Below, in pieces: positions 25,109 through 34,907 of a DNA stretch of 64,000 bases. The stretch is taken from contig CM070590.1 in assembly GCA_036346355.1 (NCBI GenBank), positions 44,611,749-44,675,748 of the forward strand, read 5' to 3'. The notes beneath the pieces are model-generated. The model worked only from the letters and a program-made list of their open reading frames with translations, was not told the DNA's origin and did no database searches. Numbering within the stretch: the first letter of the stretch is position 1; every line of letters starts with the position of its first letter. The translations under genes and the position numbers were made by a program. Origin of the DNA: Rhipidocladum racemiflorum (taxonomy: Eukaryota; Streptophyta; Magnoliopsida; Poales; Poaceae).

Positions 25109-26980
25109 GTTGGTATTCTTCATTGCTTCTTTTCATACTAGAAAGCAAGGGAAATCTCGTTTCATGACATAAATGCACACTCTTCAGGAGCACTCCGGAT
25201 TAGTCATATCTCCATATATGACTTCCTCACCGACCTGGCTCAACGACTCTTTTATCATTTAACATATAAAAACGATGTCATGTTTACTTTTCACCTTTCC
25301 TTCATCAGGTAACCACACTACCGAAAAGTCATTCACATGACGACTTCTTCCTCGGTATCACATGAATAAATCTCGAATAACATCGAGAGTTGCGCTAATT
25401 CATATAAACTATGACGGCAGCATAGTTAACAGTAAGGCACCACCTCATATCAGAACCACCAACGATAGATAGCTAAACTTTGCAAAACATCACATTTTAA
25501 CCAAAAATCAACATTTTGGAAAAGAACATTGACTCCAAAGTTAGACATCTGCACAAACAACTGCTATAAATTTTATCAAAAGAGAGGGAAACTCAATCCC
25601 AAAAAGAAAACTCTTCTCTAACCAAATTCACTTGTGAACCATTCATAAAAATCCAGACTTGTGAAACATCCGCACACCAAACACAGTTTCCAAATGACTC
25701 CAACTCTAGCCAAATAGAGTTACACATATCAAGTGCTTAACTCAAAAGTTTCCAACACAACCCTTTATGACCATCTGCTTCCTTTTAAAGTTAATTCCAA
25801 AGATAATTCAGTGCAAACGCGAAAGGGCGCGATTGACTCAAAAACTTTTGGACGTAAATCCAAACTCACAACACGAACTAAACAAATTCGCCAAAACCAA
25901 AGGTCGACACCAAACACTACGAGTTTTGGGGAGACTCTGAAACACAGCATATGGAACACCTTGACCGAAAACCCTTCAACCAAAATGGCAAACAACCAAA
26001 CCAGTCCAAAAGCTTTTAAACACAAGCTCAGCATAAAAAGAACCATCTCTAGTACTCCACTACTCCTTCCATTAAAAGAATTCAATAATCACTATTTACT
26101 CCCTGAGGAGCCCCAACACAATTCAACCAAAAGCTTCACAACAAATTCTTCCTCTAGTTACCATTCCCAACACTTTTAATAAGGGTTTATGATGCTTATC
26201 AAAAAGGCATCCAACCAAGACTATATCGACATGATCCCCACGGATCACCAAAACATAATATTTCTTATTCTAAATTTGAAACATAGTGCTTCAACAAATC
26301 TTTCAGCAAGATTAAACATATAAATTTCATACCTCCTATATATTCACGTCTCGACAACCGAACCTTATTCAGTTAAACAACGACTTCAACATGTAAATAT
26401 TATCTCCACAGGGAAGAATTCGTAAGTGAGACTCTAAGTTATACTTTCATCAAGGATAAAATCGTTCATCATGTTAATTATCCAAAGCTCACTCCATCGC
26501 AACATGTTAAAATTTTCCTCTATTTTAACCATGGTTTTCAGCAAGTAATCTAAACAATTACCACCACTACTAGATTATTAATAACAACCAACGAGCATAA
26601 TCATCAAACGACAACATTACTTTTAGCTACCCTATAGACAGGTTACAACCAAATTGTCACTACACAACATACTCCAGCTATTAAATTAAATTTAATAAGT
26701 TAGACCAGCACGAAGTTCTTGCAATATCATCAAACTACAAAACACATATCTTTCTAATTGGCCTCGACACTAGCATTTTAGGAACACGACTGCATACTTC
26801 CAACCAAGCTAATAATTTGCAACAACATAAATAGCAACTCTAATCAACTTCTAAATTAAAGCCACTAGTCAACCTGATTAAATTTCTCTATTAATCCATT
26901 AGATTAGAGCATCTTTAAACAACCAGCAAAGTTTCTTTATCAATAACAGCAGTCTACATCATCTTAATGTTTTAACTATG
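25109..26980 (-). mobile_element. N3 interior, inverted block
   Basis: After a cut primer site (TTGGTAT, 25110-25116) the sequence runs parallel to the + strand of E2 22015-22823 followed by 37634 onward. Its retroelement sense is therefore minus while the flanking LTRs are plus. The 148-codon ORF at 25733-26179 is an artefact of this AT-rich DNA (its minus-strand shadow is equally open) and has no recognisable domain. The block is interrupted by the copia at 26981. Confidence 0.7.
26976..26980. repeat. Target-site duplication CTATG of the copia element
   Basis: CTATG at 26976-26980 recurs at 36274-36278. The related uninterrupted sequence in E1 (tctaactatgcagcaag, near 8428) shows the target before insertion. 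Confidence 0.95.
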
Positions 26981-28368
26981 TGAAAGTGCATCTAGGCCCC
27001 TCAAATTATTTTGGTGATTAATGATGACACAATTAAAGTGATCTAATGTTTCAACTAAGATTAATGCAGATGACGAGATCATATCAAGTTGGAATGTGAT
27101 TGGATGCTCCCACAATCTCTCAAAATTGTAAAAGACGGCATCAAGACAATATTTGTAATTCTCATTTTATTTGTGTCTTAAGGATAGCCGTACTATTAAG
27201 AGGGTACGACGAGAAATCGCCTTTAGGATGTGCATGTGCTCAACGTCAAGTCTTGCATCTCAAATTAGCTCTCCCGCATTTAGTTTGAAAAAGTTTTCAA
27301 TTCAAACCGAGCTGGGTAACCCCGAGTCTCCGGATTCAATCCGGAGTGTCCGGACAATATGTCTGGAGTCTCCGGGTTGGACCCCTCGGCCACTTTGGGT
27401 TCCAGGTGTCCGGAGTCTCCGGACATTTTGTTCGGAGTCTCCGGACAACCCGAAGTCTCTGGGTTTTTTGTCCGGACACTCCGGTCTGTACAAAAACGAG
27501 AGTAACGACTAGTTTTTGAACTGACTATTTAAAGCCCCCACTCTCTCCCAACGGCTATGTACTGGATTGAGCTCATTCATTGCAGTATTCAAGCCACTCC
27601 TAACCTCTTCCAAGCATTCAATAGAGCTCATACTTCCTCCCACCATTAGATTTGGTTGTTGATCCATTTTGGTGAGGAGAGGAAGAAGTAAAGTGCTAGG
27701 TGCATTCATTTCTAGTTGTTGAGCACTAGTTCATCCTCCAAGAGACTTCCGTGGTGCTATTACTCTTGGAGGTTGAAGGTCTCCTAGACGGCTAGGAGTC
27801 ACCGGGAGCTACCAACGCTTGTGGTGAGCCCCGGTCGTTTGTGAAGGCGAGTCTCGCCTCCGAAAGGAAAGAGACAAGAAGTGAAGCCGGCGAGTGCATT
27901 TGTGCAACACCGGGAGGAAACCGAGTTGAAAGAGACCCCGGCTCAAGTGCGACCGAGCCACTTCAACGGAGACGTAGGGTTCCCTTCAAGAACCCGAACT
28001 TCGGTGAAAATTCGTGTCCCTCTCATTCACTTTTTCTTCCTAGTCTTGCTTGTTTGGATTTGTTTTTGTAAAGCTAGATCTAGCTCTTTGCTTAGCTTTA
28101 ATTCAAATCCTCACTAGCAATTGTTCTAGGTTGCTCTTGCTATCTAATTCTAGTGGTTTATTGTGCTTACTAGAGTAGTCTTAGTTGTGTTCCCGAGCCA
28201 GCTAACCCGGAGAGTCCGGACATAAGACCGAACACTCCGAACAAGCCGGAGACTCCGGACCAAATACCCGGAGACTCCGGATTGACCAGCTCGGCCAGTT
28301 TTATTTCCGCTGCGATTTTTTAATCCGCCTAATCACCCCCCCTCTAGGCGGCATCGTTGGTCCTTTCA
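26981..28368 (+). repeat. Copia 5' LTR
   Basis: It starts TGAAAGTGCATCTAGGCCCC and ends GGTCCTTTCA. Clusters of the palindrome CCGGAGTCTCCGG and close variants lie at 27315-27485 (one orientation) and 28205-28285 (as CCGGAGACTCCGG). A TATA-like box separates the two clusters. It is 22 bases longer than the 3' LTR because of an extra palindrome unit near 27425. Confidence 0.93.
27524..27532 (+). promoter_or_regulatory. Copia LTR TATA box
   Basis: ACTATTTAAA followed by GCCCCCACTC is a typical plant TATA context. It is repeated at 35429-35438 in the 3' LTR. Transcription would start about 30 bases downstream, marking the U3/R border. Confidence 0.7.
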
Positions 28369-28370
28369 AT

Positions 28371-28383
28371 TGGTATCAGAGAC
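28371..28383 (+). other. Copia primer binding site
   Basis: TGGTATCAGAGAC begins two bases after the 5' LTR and is complementary to the 3' end of initiator tRNA-Met over its first 11 bases. Confidence 0.85.
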
Positions 28384-28424
28384 AAATCTCCTTTATTTTG
28401 GCTTAACCGCTTGGAGAAACAAAG

Positions 28425-30638
28425 ATGTCGGATATAGAGAAAATTACCGAAACCCATGCCCAAGACAAGGCCACGGGTTCCGGTATAGGGGTTGCAATTC
28501 CTTTAGATTATTCCTCTTTTGGAGTCTCAAACTCCTCATCTTATGTTTCCGTCTCGTCTGGCCGAGCGCCTCATTTCGATGGCACTCGCTATGCGGCATG
28601 GAAACACAAGATGAAGATGCATTTGAGATCACTTCACCCTTGCATTTGGAAGATTGTTGAAACAGGTTTCAAGCCCGCAAACCCCAACAATCTTACCTCC
28701 GAAGAAGATAAAGCTCAACACTTCAACGACTTGGCCATCAATGCCTTGTTCAATGCTTTGAGCGACTCCGAGTTCAACCGGGTTGATGGCCTTGACAATG
28801 CCAAAGACATATGGGAAAGATTAATGGTATCTCATGAAGGTGTGTCAAGTGTTCGTGAATCCAAAATCGAGCTTATCATTGGAGAACTAAGCCGATTCAC
28901 TTTGGAAGAAGGAGAGTGTTACACCAAGATGTTTGATCGCTTGATGGTACTAGTAAATCAAGCCAAAGGACTTGGAAGCACCGAGCTCACCGACAAAGTA
29001 ATTGTCAAGATCATCCTTCGAGTGATCACCCCCACCAACCGCAACCTTGTGCAACTCATCCGCGACCGGCCAAACTTCGACACTCTCACTCCTCATGATG
29101 TGATTGGCCGGTTGATGACGGATGAGATGATGGTCAAAGAAGCGGAGGTAGTGGAAGAGCTCAAGTCCGGCAAAAAGAAGGGCATCGCCTTGAAGACCGT
29201 CAAGGTGGTGCAAGAAGCCGAAGAGAGCTCAAGCGATGAAGAGGAATCAAATGGGCCACTCACAAATGAAGACATGGCCCTTCTTGTAAGAAAATTCAAC
29301 AAGTTCTTGAAGAAGAAAGGATACAAGCCGGGAAGCCACTCCAAAAGCTTCGGCAACAAGTCAAGAGGAAGACACTCTTCAAGAAAGTGCTATGAGTGTG
29401 GGGAACCCGGTCATTTCATTGCCGAGTGCCCTCACAAAGAAAAGAAGGAAGACAAGCCCTACAAGAAGGACAAGTTCAAGAAGAAGGACAAGGACAAGAG
29501 CAAGAGGTACAAGGGCAAGGGTCATGCATACATCGGCAAGGAGTGGAACTCCGATTCCGATTCCGACTCCGAGTCCGACTCCGGCAATGAAGGAGGACTT
29601 GCCACCGTCGCCATTGCTACACCACCGACAAAGTCAAAGGGTCTCTTTGACAACCTAAGCGACGGCGAAGGAGATGCTCCAATTTGCCTCATGGCAAAGG
29701 GGCACAAGGTATCATCTAAGAGCCCCATTCCCTCTATTGTTGATTATGGCTTAGATGATTGTGATAGTGATAACGATGAAGTAGCATTTAAGTCTATGAA
29801 TGACTTTGATATTGAAAAACTAGATTTGCTACTTAAAGACATTGAAAAATTGCAGGAAGTGGTAGAACAAAAGGAGGCTACTCTTGAAGCTCAAGAGGAT
29901 CTCCTTATATTTGAAAAGGAAAAGAATCTTGAGCTAGAGAAGAGCCTAGCTTTTGAAAGAAGGAAAAATGAGAACTTAGTCAAAAACTCAAATTTGACTA
30001 AGAACGAAATAGTTAGTCTTGAGATCACCAATGCTTCACTCGTAGAGCAACTTGCTCAAGCAATGGATGCTTGCAAATCTCTTGAAGTGAAGCTTGTTGA
30101 TCTCTCAAATAATGCTTCTTCCTCAATTAACAACTCCAACGTTTCAATGCCTTCAAGTAGCAACGGATGCGCTAGATGTTATAATATTGATGTTGCTACT
30201 TGTGCTACTAACCGTGAGACTTTGAAAGTCTTGGCTCATGAGAATGAGAAGCTTAAGGGGATGCTTGAAGATGGACTTCAAAAGTCCTACAAGGCTAGCA
30301 AAGGTTTAGAGGAGTATCTCGGTAAGCGCCAAGGTAATCCTAAGAAGCATGGGCTTGGATATGTTCCGGCTAAGGGTAAAAAGAGCAACATCGTGGTTGC
30401 TCCTTTAAGCAAGCCGATTCATTTTGTAAAAGGCGAAGGAACATCCAAGCATAAGGCTCACTCCGAGTTCTTTGCTTCATATGTGCTTAAGAAAACTAAC
30501 CTTGGTCGTGTAGTTGCATGTCATATTGGGCGTAAGCCAAAGAATGCTCCTATTGTTCGCTCCATTTGGGTCCCAAAATCTCTAGTTGCTAATGTGCGTG
30601 GACCTAACCAAGTTTGGGTACCAAAGAGCAAAAACTAA
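28425..30638 (+). CDS. gag: Copia Gag polyprotein (nucleocapsid)
   Basis: A 737-codon ORF opening at the first ATG after the primer site. Residues 40-240 form the plant copia Gag region: the motif HFDGTRYAAWKHKM near residue 50, then a helical segment with an interrupted leucine pattern. A lysine-rich linker precedes a zinc knuckle CYECGEPGHFIAEC at residues 322-335 (CX2CX4HX4C), which binds RNA in the particle. A basic then acidic, serine-rich stretch follows (residues 340-400), and a predicted coiled coil lies at about 465-560. The length is well above the usual 300-400 residues of copia Gag and typical of Sireviruses. It ends with TAA, 14 bases before the pol-frame opening. Confidence 0.9.
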   Translation: MSDIEKITETHAQDKATGSGIGVAIPLDYSSFGVSNSSSYVSVSSGRAPHFDGTRYAAWKHKMKMHLRSLHPCIWKIVETGFKPANPNNLTSEEDKAQHFNDLAINALFNALSDSEFNRVDGLDNAKDIWERLMVSHEGVSSVRESKIELIIGELSRFTLEEGECYTKMFDRLMVLVNQAKGLGSTELTDKVIVKIILRVITPTNRNLVQLIRDRPNFDTLTPHDVIGRLMTDEMMVKEAEVVEELKSGKKKGIALKTVKVVQEAEESSSDEEESNGPLTNEDMALLVRKFNKFLKKKGYKPGSHSKSFGNKSRGRHSSRKCYECGEPGHFIAECPHKEKKEDKPYKKDKFKKKDKDKSKRYKGKGHAYIGKEWNSDSDSDSESDSGNEGGLATVAIATPPTKSKGLFDNLSDGEGDAPICLMAKGHKVSSKSPIPSIVDYGLDDCDSDNDEVAFKSMNDFDIEKLDLLLKDIEKLQEVVEQKEATLEAQEDLLIFEKEKNLELEKSLAFERRKNENLVKNSNLTKNEIVSLEITNASLVEQLAQAMDACKSLEVKLVDLSNNASSSINNSNVSMPSSSNGCARCYNIDVATCATNRETLKVLAHENEKLKGMLEDGLQKSYKASKGLEEYLGKRQGNPKKHGLGYVPAKGKKSNIVVAPLSKPIHFVKGEGTSKHKAHSEFFASYVLKKTNLGRVVACHIGRKPKNAPIVRSIWVPKSLVANVRGPNQVWVPKSKN

Positions 30639-30652
30639 ATTTGCTTTTGTAG

Positions 30653-33600
30653 GCCTATATCTCCGGTGGAACAAGTTGGATTTTGGATAGCGGTTGCACG
30701 CATCATATGACCGGAGAAAAGGCAATGTTCGCACACTTGGATCAAAATGGATCAAATAGCGAAAGTATTGTCTTTGGAGACAATGGAAAAGGAGAAGTAA
30801 TTGGTTTGGGTAAAATCTCTATCTCAAATGATTTTCACTTAAGTAATGTTTTACTTGTTGATTCATTAAGCTACAATTTGTTGTCCGTTGCACAATTGTG
30901 TGAAGCGGGTTACAATTGTTTGTTTAATGAAAAGGGTGTGGAAGTCATTAAGAGGCTTGATGGTTCAATAGCCTTCAAAGGACGTTTGAAGGGCAAGCTC
31001 TATCTCGTAGACTTCAATACGGATAGACTTAATCTTGAAACGTGCTTAATGGCTAAATCTAGCATGGGTTGGCTATGGCATCGCCGACTAGCCCAAGTCG
31101 GTATGAGGAACCTTCACAAACTCATTAAAGGCAACCACATTCTTGGACTAACCAATGTTGTCTTTGAGAAAGATAGGGTATGTAGCGCTTGTCAAGCGGG
31201 CAAGCAAGTTGGTGCCTCCCATCCCACCAAGAATGTGATGACAACCTCAAGACCATTGGAAATGCTTCATATGGATCTTTTCGGTCCGGTCGCCTACATA
31301 AGCATCGGAGGAAGTAAGTATGGTTTGGTTATTGTTGATGATTTTTCTCAATTCACTTGGGTGTTTTTCTTGCATGACAAGGGAGAAGTACAAGTGACAT
31401 TAAAGAAATTCATGAGAAGAGCTCAAAATGAGTTTGAAGTGAAGATCAAAAGAATTCGAAGCGACAACGGCACTAAGTTCAAGAACATTGGTGTGGAGGA
31501 ATTTCTTGATGAGGAAGGAATCAAGCACGAATTCTCGGCTCCCTATTCTCCTCAGAAAAATGGGGTGGCCGAGAGGAAGAATCGAACCCTCATCGAGATG
31601 GCGCGGACGATGCTTGACGAGTATAAGGTTTCCGACAGTTTTTGGGCGGAAGCCATCAATACCGCATGCCACAGCTCCAACCGCCTCTATCTCCACAAGA
31701 TCTTGAAGAAAACGGCGTACGAGTTGCTCACCGGCAAGAAACCAACTTTCTCCTACTTTCGAGTCTTTGGGAGCAAATGCTATATCCTTAACAAAAAGGC
31801 TAAGTCTTCTAAATTCGCTCCTAAAGTAGATGAAGGTTTCTTGCTTGGTTATGGATCTAATGCTTATGCGTACCGAGTTTTCAACAATACCACCGGTGTC
31901 GTTGAGATCTCGCGTGACGTGACTTTTGATGAGACTAACGGTTCTCAAGTAGAACAAGTTGATCGTGCCGTGATTGACAGGGAAGAACCACCATGTGAAG
32001 CTATCAAGAAAATGGCAATTGGGGAGGTAAGACCTCAAAATCTGGAATCTCACCCGAGCACCCCAGCCCGGAGTCTCCGGCCTGAAACCCGGAGTGTTCG
32101 GACTGGTCCGGAGTCTCCGGGTCAAATACCGGAGTCTCCGGATGGGTCAGTCTTAGGCGATATTCCCTCCTCGTCTAAGCAAGCCCAAGATGGTTCGAAC
32201 GCTTCCCAAGAAGAAGAACCCATCCAAGCTCCAGATTCAACTGTACCACATCCAAGAGTTCATCAAAGTATTCAACGAGATCATCCGGTTGACAACATTC
32301 TCGGAGACATTCACAAGGGAGTATCTACTAGATCTCGAGTTGCAAATTTTTGTGAATTTTACTCGTTTGTGTCTTCTCTCGAGCCTCTTAAGGTAGAAGA
32401 AGCACTTAATGATCCGGATTGGGTGATGGCCATGCAAGAGGAGCTCAACAACTTCAAGCGTAATCAAGTTTGGGAGCTTGTCGAAAGACCAAATCAAAAT
32501 GTCATAGGGACAAAATGGGTCTTCCGGAACAAGCAAGATGAGAATGGAATCGTGACAAGGAACAAAGCTCGTTTGGTTGCTCAAGGGTACACTCAAATCG
32601 AAGGTTTGGATTTCGGTGAAACATATGCTCTAGTAGCTAGGCTTGAATCTATTAGAATATTACTTGCCTTCGCTACTCACCATGATTTCAAGCTATATCA
32701 AATGGATGTGAAGAGTGCCTTCTTGAATGGACCACTCTCCGAGATGGTCTACGTCGAGCAACCACCCGGCTTTGAAGATCCAAAACACCCGGACCATGTC
32801 TACTACCTACACAAAGCCCTTTATGGACTAAAACAAGCACCGAGGGCTTGGTTCGAGTGTTTACGAGACTTCCTTCTCGGACAAGGTTTTGTAGTCGGAA
32901 AGGCCGACCCTACTCTCTTTACTAAACATATTGATAATAATTTATTTGTATGTTCAATATATGTCGATGACATCATATTTGGATCTACTAATGAGCATTT
33001 GTGTAAAGAGTTTAGCAAGATTATGACAAAAAGGTTCGAGATGTCCATGATGGGAGAAATGAAGTTCTTCCTCGGCTTTCAAGTTAAACAACTCAAGGAA
33101 GGAACATTCATTTGCCAAACCAAGTATATCAAGGACATGCTTAAGAAGTTTGGAATGGATGACGCCAAGCCAATAAAGACGCCTATGCAGGCCAATGGGC
33201 ATTTAGACCTCGACAAAGAAGGTAAACCGGTCATCCAAAAGGTATATCGCTCGATGATCGGTTCTCTCCTTTATCTTTGTGCATCTAGGCCCGATATCAT
33301 GCTTAGCGTTTGTATGTGTGCACGTTTTCAAGCCGCTCCAAAAGAGTGCCACATGGTGGCCGTTAAGAGAATCTTGAGATATTTAGTGCACACTCCTCAT
33401 TTCGGACTTTGGTATCCGAAAGGATCTTCCTTTGAGCTAGTTGGCTATTCCGATGCGGATTATGCCGGCTGTAAAGTGGATAGGAAGAGCACCTCAGGGA
33501 CTTGCCAATTCTTGGGTAGGTCTCTAGTCTCGTGGTCTTCCAAGAAACAAAATTCCGTAGCTCTATCCACTGCCGAAGCCGAGTATATAGCTGCTGGGAG

Positions 33601-33961
33601 TTGTTGTGCCCAATTACTTTGGATGAGACAAACCTTGAGTGATTTTGGCCTAAACTACAAAAGTGTTCCACTACTGTGTGACAATGACAGCCCGAAGCTT
33701 CATGAGAAGAAAGTCTTGACTCCCGAGCAGATCGAGTCATTGTATGACATGTCCAGGAGCTTCACAGTGGGGACCATCAAGGGCCTGAAGGATGTGCCTG
33801 CAGTTCTGAACAGGATGCTGAGGGTCACTCTTTGGCCCAAGGAGGGAGATGCATCTGCCATTAGTTCCTATGGAAGGAACTTGCTTTACCACCTCGTTGA
33901 GCGCTCTCACCCGTTTGACATTGTTGACTTCATCTGGGAGACAATGAGGCAGAATCTGTGA
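30653..33961 (+). CDS. pol: Copia Pol: protease, integrase, RT, truncated RNase H
   Basis: The open frame follows a TAG at 30650-30652, with no good ATG, in a different frame from gag. Counting residues from 30683, in order: aspartic protease motif WILDSGCTHHM at the start; the integrase zinc region ending CSACQAGK near 170; the integrase core from HMDLFGP near 195 to PYSPQKNGVAERKN near 287; RT from about 570 with KARLVAQGYTQ, YQMDVKSAFLNG and the catalytic YVDDIIFGS near 759; RNase H with YSDADYAG near 921, STAEAEY near 962 and LLCDNDS near 998. After that the normal RNase H end is absent. The frame continues into the downstream ORF (LTPEQIESLYDMSR), giving an in-frame fusion. How pol is expressed (readthrough, frameshift or splicing) is unclear. 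Confidence 0.9.
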   Translation, partial: AYISGGTSWILDSGCTHHMTGEKAMFAHLDQNGSNSESIVFGDNGKGEVIGLGKISISNDFHLSNVLLVDSLSYNLLSVAQLCEAGYNCLFNEKGVEVIKRLDGSIAFKGRLKGKLYLVDFNTDRLNLETCLMAKSSMGWLWHRRLAQVGMRNLHKLIKGNHILGLTNVVFEKDRVCSACQAGKQVGASHPTKNVMTTSRPLEMLHMDLFGPVAYISIGGSKYGLVIVDDFSQFTWVFFLHDKGEVQVTLKKFMRRAQNEFEVKIKRIRSDNGTKFKNIGVEEFLDEEGIKHEFSAPYSPQKNGVAERKNRTLIEMARTMLDEYKVSDSFWAEAINTACHSSNRLYLHKILKKTAYELLTGKKPTFSYFRVFGSKCYILNKKAKSSKFAPKVDEGFLLGYGSNAYAYRVFNNTTGVVEISRDVTFDETNGSQVEQVDRAVIDREEPPCEAIKKMAIGEVRPQNLESHPSTPARSLRPETRSVRTGPESPGQIPESPDGSVLGDIPSSSKQAQDGSNASQEEEPIQAPDSTVPHPRVHQSIQRDHPVDNILGDIHKGVSTRSRVANFCEFYSFVSSLEPLKVEEALNDPDWVMAMQEELNNFKRNQVWELVERPNQNVIGTKWVFRNKQDENGIVTRNKARLVAQGYTQIEGLDFGETYALVARLESIRILLAFATHHDFKLYQMDVKSAFLNGPLSEMVYVEQPPGFEDPKHPDHVYYLHKALYGLKQAPRAWFECLRDFLLGQGFVVGKADPTLFTKHIDNNLFVCSIYVDDIIFGSTNEHLCKEFSKIMTKRFEMSMMGEMKFFLGFQVKQLKEGTFICQTKYIKDMLKKFGMDDAKPIKTPMQANGHLDLDKEGKPVIQKVYRSMIGSLLYLCASRPDIMLSVCMCARFQAAPKECHMVAVKRILRYLVHTPHFGLWYPKGSSFELVGYSDADYAGCKVDRKSTSGTCQFLGRSLVSWSSKKQNSVALSTAEAEYIAAGSCCAQLLWMRQTLSDFGLNYKSVPLLCDNDSPKLHEKKVLTPEQIESLYDMSRSFTVGTIKGLKDVPAVLNRMLRVTLWPKEGDASAISSYGRNLLYHLVERSHPFDIVDFIWETMRQNL

Positions 33962-34496
33962 GCAATATGGCCAGTTGCAGCTACGCTCCTTTTGTGATGG
34001 CTTTGATCACATCGGTCAGTGGTCTGAAGTTTGTCAGGGAAGAGGAGCATCTTTCTTACAAGGTCCGACCTCCTACTGCTCCTACTGCTCCAGCAGCCCC
34101 TGGTCCCACTCCACCGAGGTCTCGTCGAGGTCGCGCTTCAGCTTCCACCTCTGCATCTGCTCCTGCTGTGCCTCCTGCCGTTTCCTTCCGGAGCATCGAG
34201 GTTCCTCTGGCGTGCTCCAGAAGATGCTGAAGCACATCTTCTGTCTTTGCCGCGACATCTCCACCAGATAGAAGGTGATGAGCCGGCAGATCAAGAAGAA
34301 TGGCCAAGACATTCGCAGCATTCGCCGCCACAATGGCGGCAGCTTTCCCGATGACTCCTCCGGGTCTTCCGAGGAGAGTAGTGATGCCACGTCCGCAAAT
34401 CAGCTCTTCGGCATCACCTCTTCTACTCCGCCTGCTGCTGGAGATGACCCTGGCAGCGAGTACTCAGCATCCGACGACGAAGGCGACGACGAGTGA
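33690..34496 (+). pseudogene. Copia extra 3' ORF, broken into three frames
   Basis: Sequence resembling the additional ORF that plant Sireviruses carry between pol and the 3' LTR. It begins fused to pol (PEQIESLYDMSRSF, 33700) and continues to 33961. It then shifts frame to CSYAPFVMALITSVSGLKF (33970-34230), which runs into a proline/alanine/serine-rich stretch, and shifts again to an acidic tail ending SASDDEGDDE (34275-34496). Its function is unknown; an envelope-like role has been proposed for some relatives but nothing here shows membrane segments or a signal peptide. At least two frameshifts make it a relic. Confidence 0.6.
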
Positions 34497-34531
34497 TTTC
34501 TTGTGTTCCTCCTCTTTTGGTGTCTTGATGC

Positions 34532-34907
34532 CAAAGGGGGAGTGATATCTTCGTTGTCATTTAGTTGTCATTTGTCTTTATCTTTTCTTTGTAAACTTGT
34601 GGACTTGTTTTGTGCTGCTTTCTATTGTTGCTTATCATGTTTGTCGTGAACTCTGTTATTCCTCGTTATCTATGTAATGACCTTTTTTTATTGATCTTAT
34701 GCATGGGTTACTTTCACATATTTATGATGTATTCTCGGATGCATTGTTTGAGGGGGAGCTCTAAATATGTGCATTTGATTCAACTCAATCGTTCTAATGC
34801 ACACATTTAGGGGGAGCTCCGCTCTTATTTGATTCGCTAAAGTTAATTTCATATTATTTTATGTACCGTTAATTGTGTTGTCATCAATTCACCAAAAAGG
34901 GGGAGAT
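34532..34907 (+). other. Multiple polypurine tracts before the copia 3' LTR
   Basis: Four GGGGGAG tracts occur: AAAGGGGGAGTG near 34532, GAGGGGGAGCTC near 34748, TAGGGGGAGCTC near 34808 and AAAAAGGGGGAGAT directly before the LTR (34893-34907). The last is the functional plus-strand primer by position. Repeated upstream tracts are a known trait of Sireviruses. Confidence 0.8.

Noticed and set aside
25733..26179. 148-codon ORF in the N3 interior
   Set aside because: AT-rich DNA with an equally open opposite strand. The homologous DNA in E1 and E2 is not open in this frame and no domain is visible.
32066..32143. Repeats in pol as a CRISPR-like or satellite array
   Set aside because: Only three perfect units with unequal spacing inside an open pol frame. 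They match the element's own LTR palindromes.
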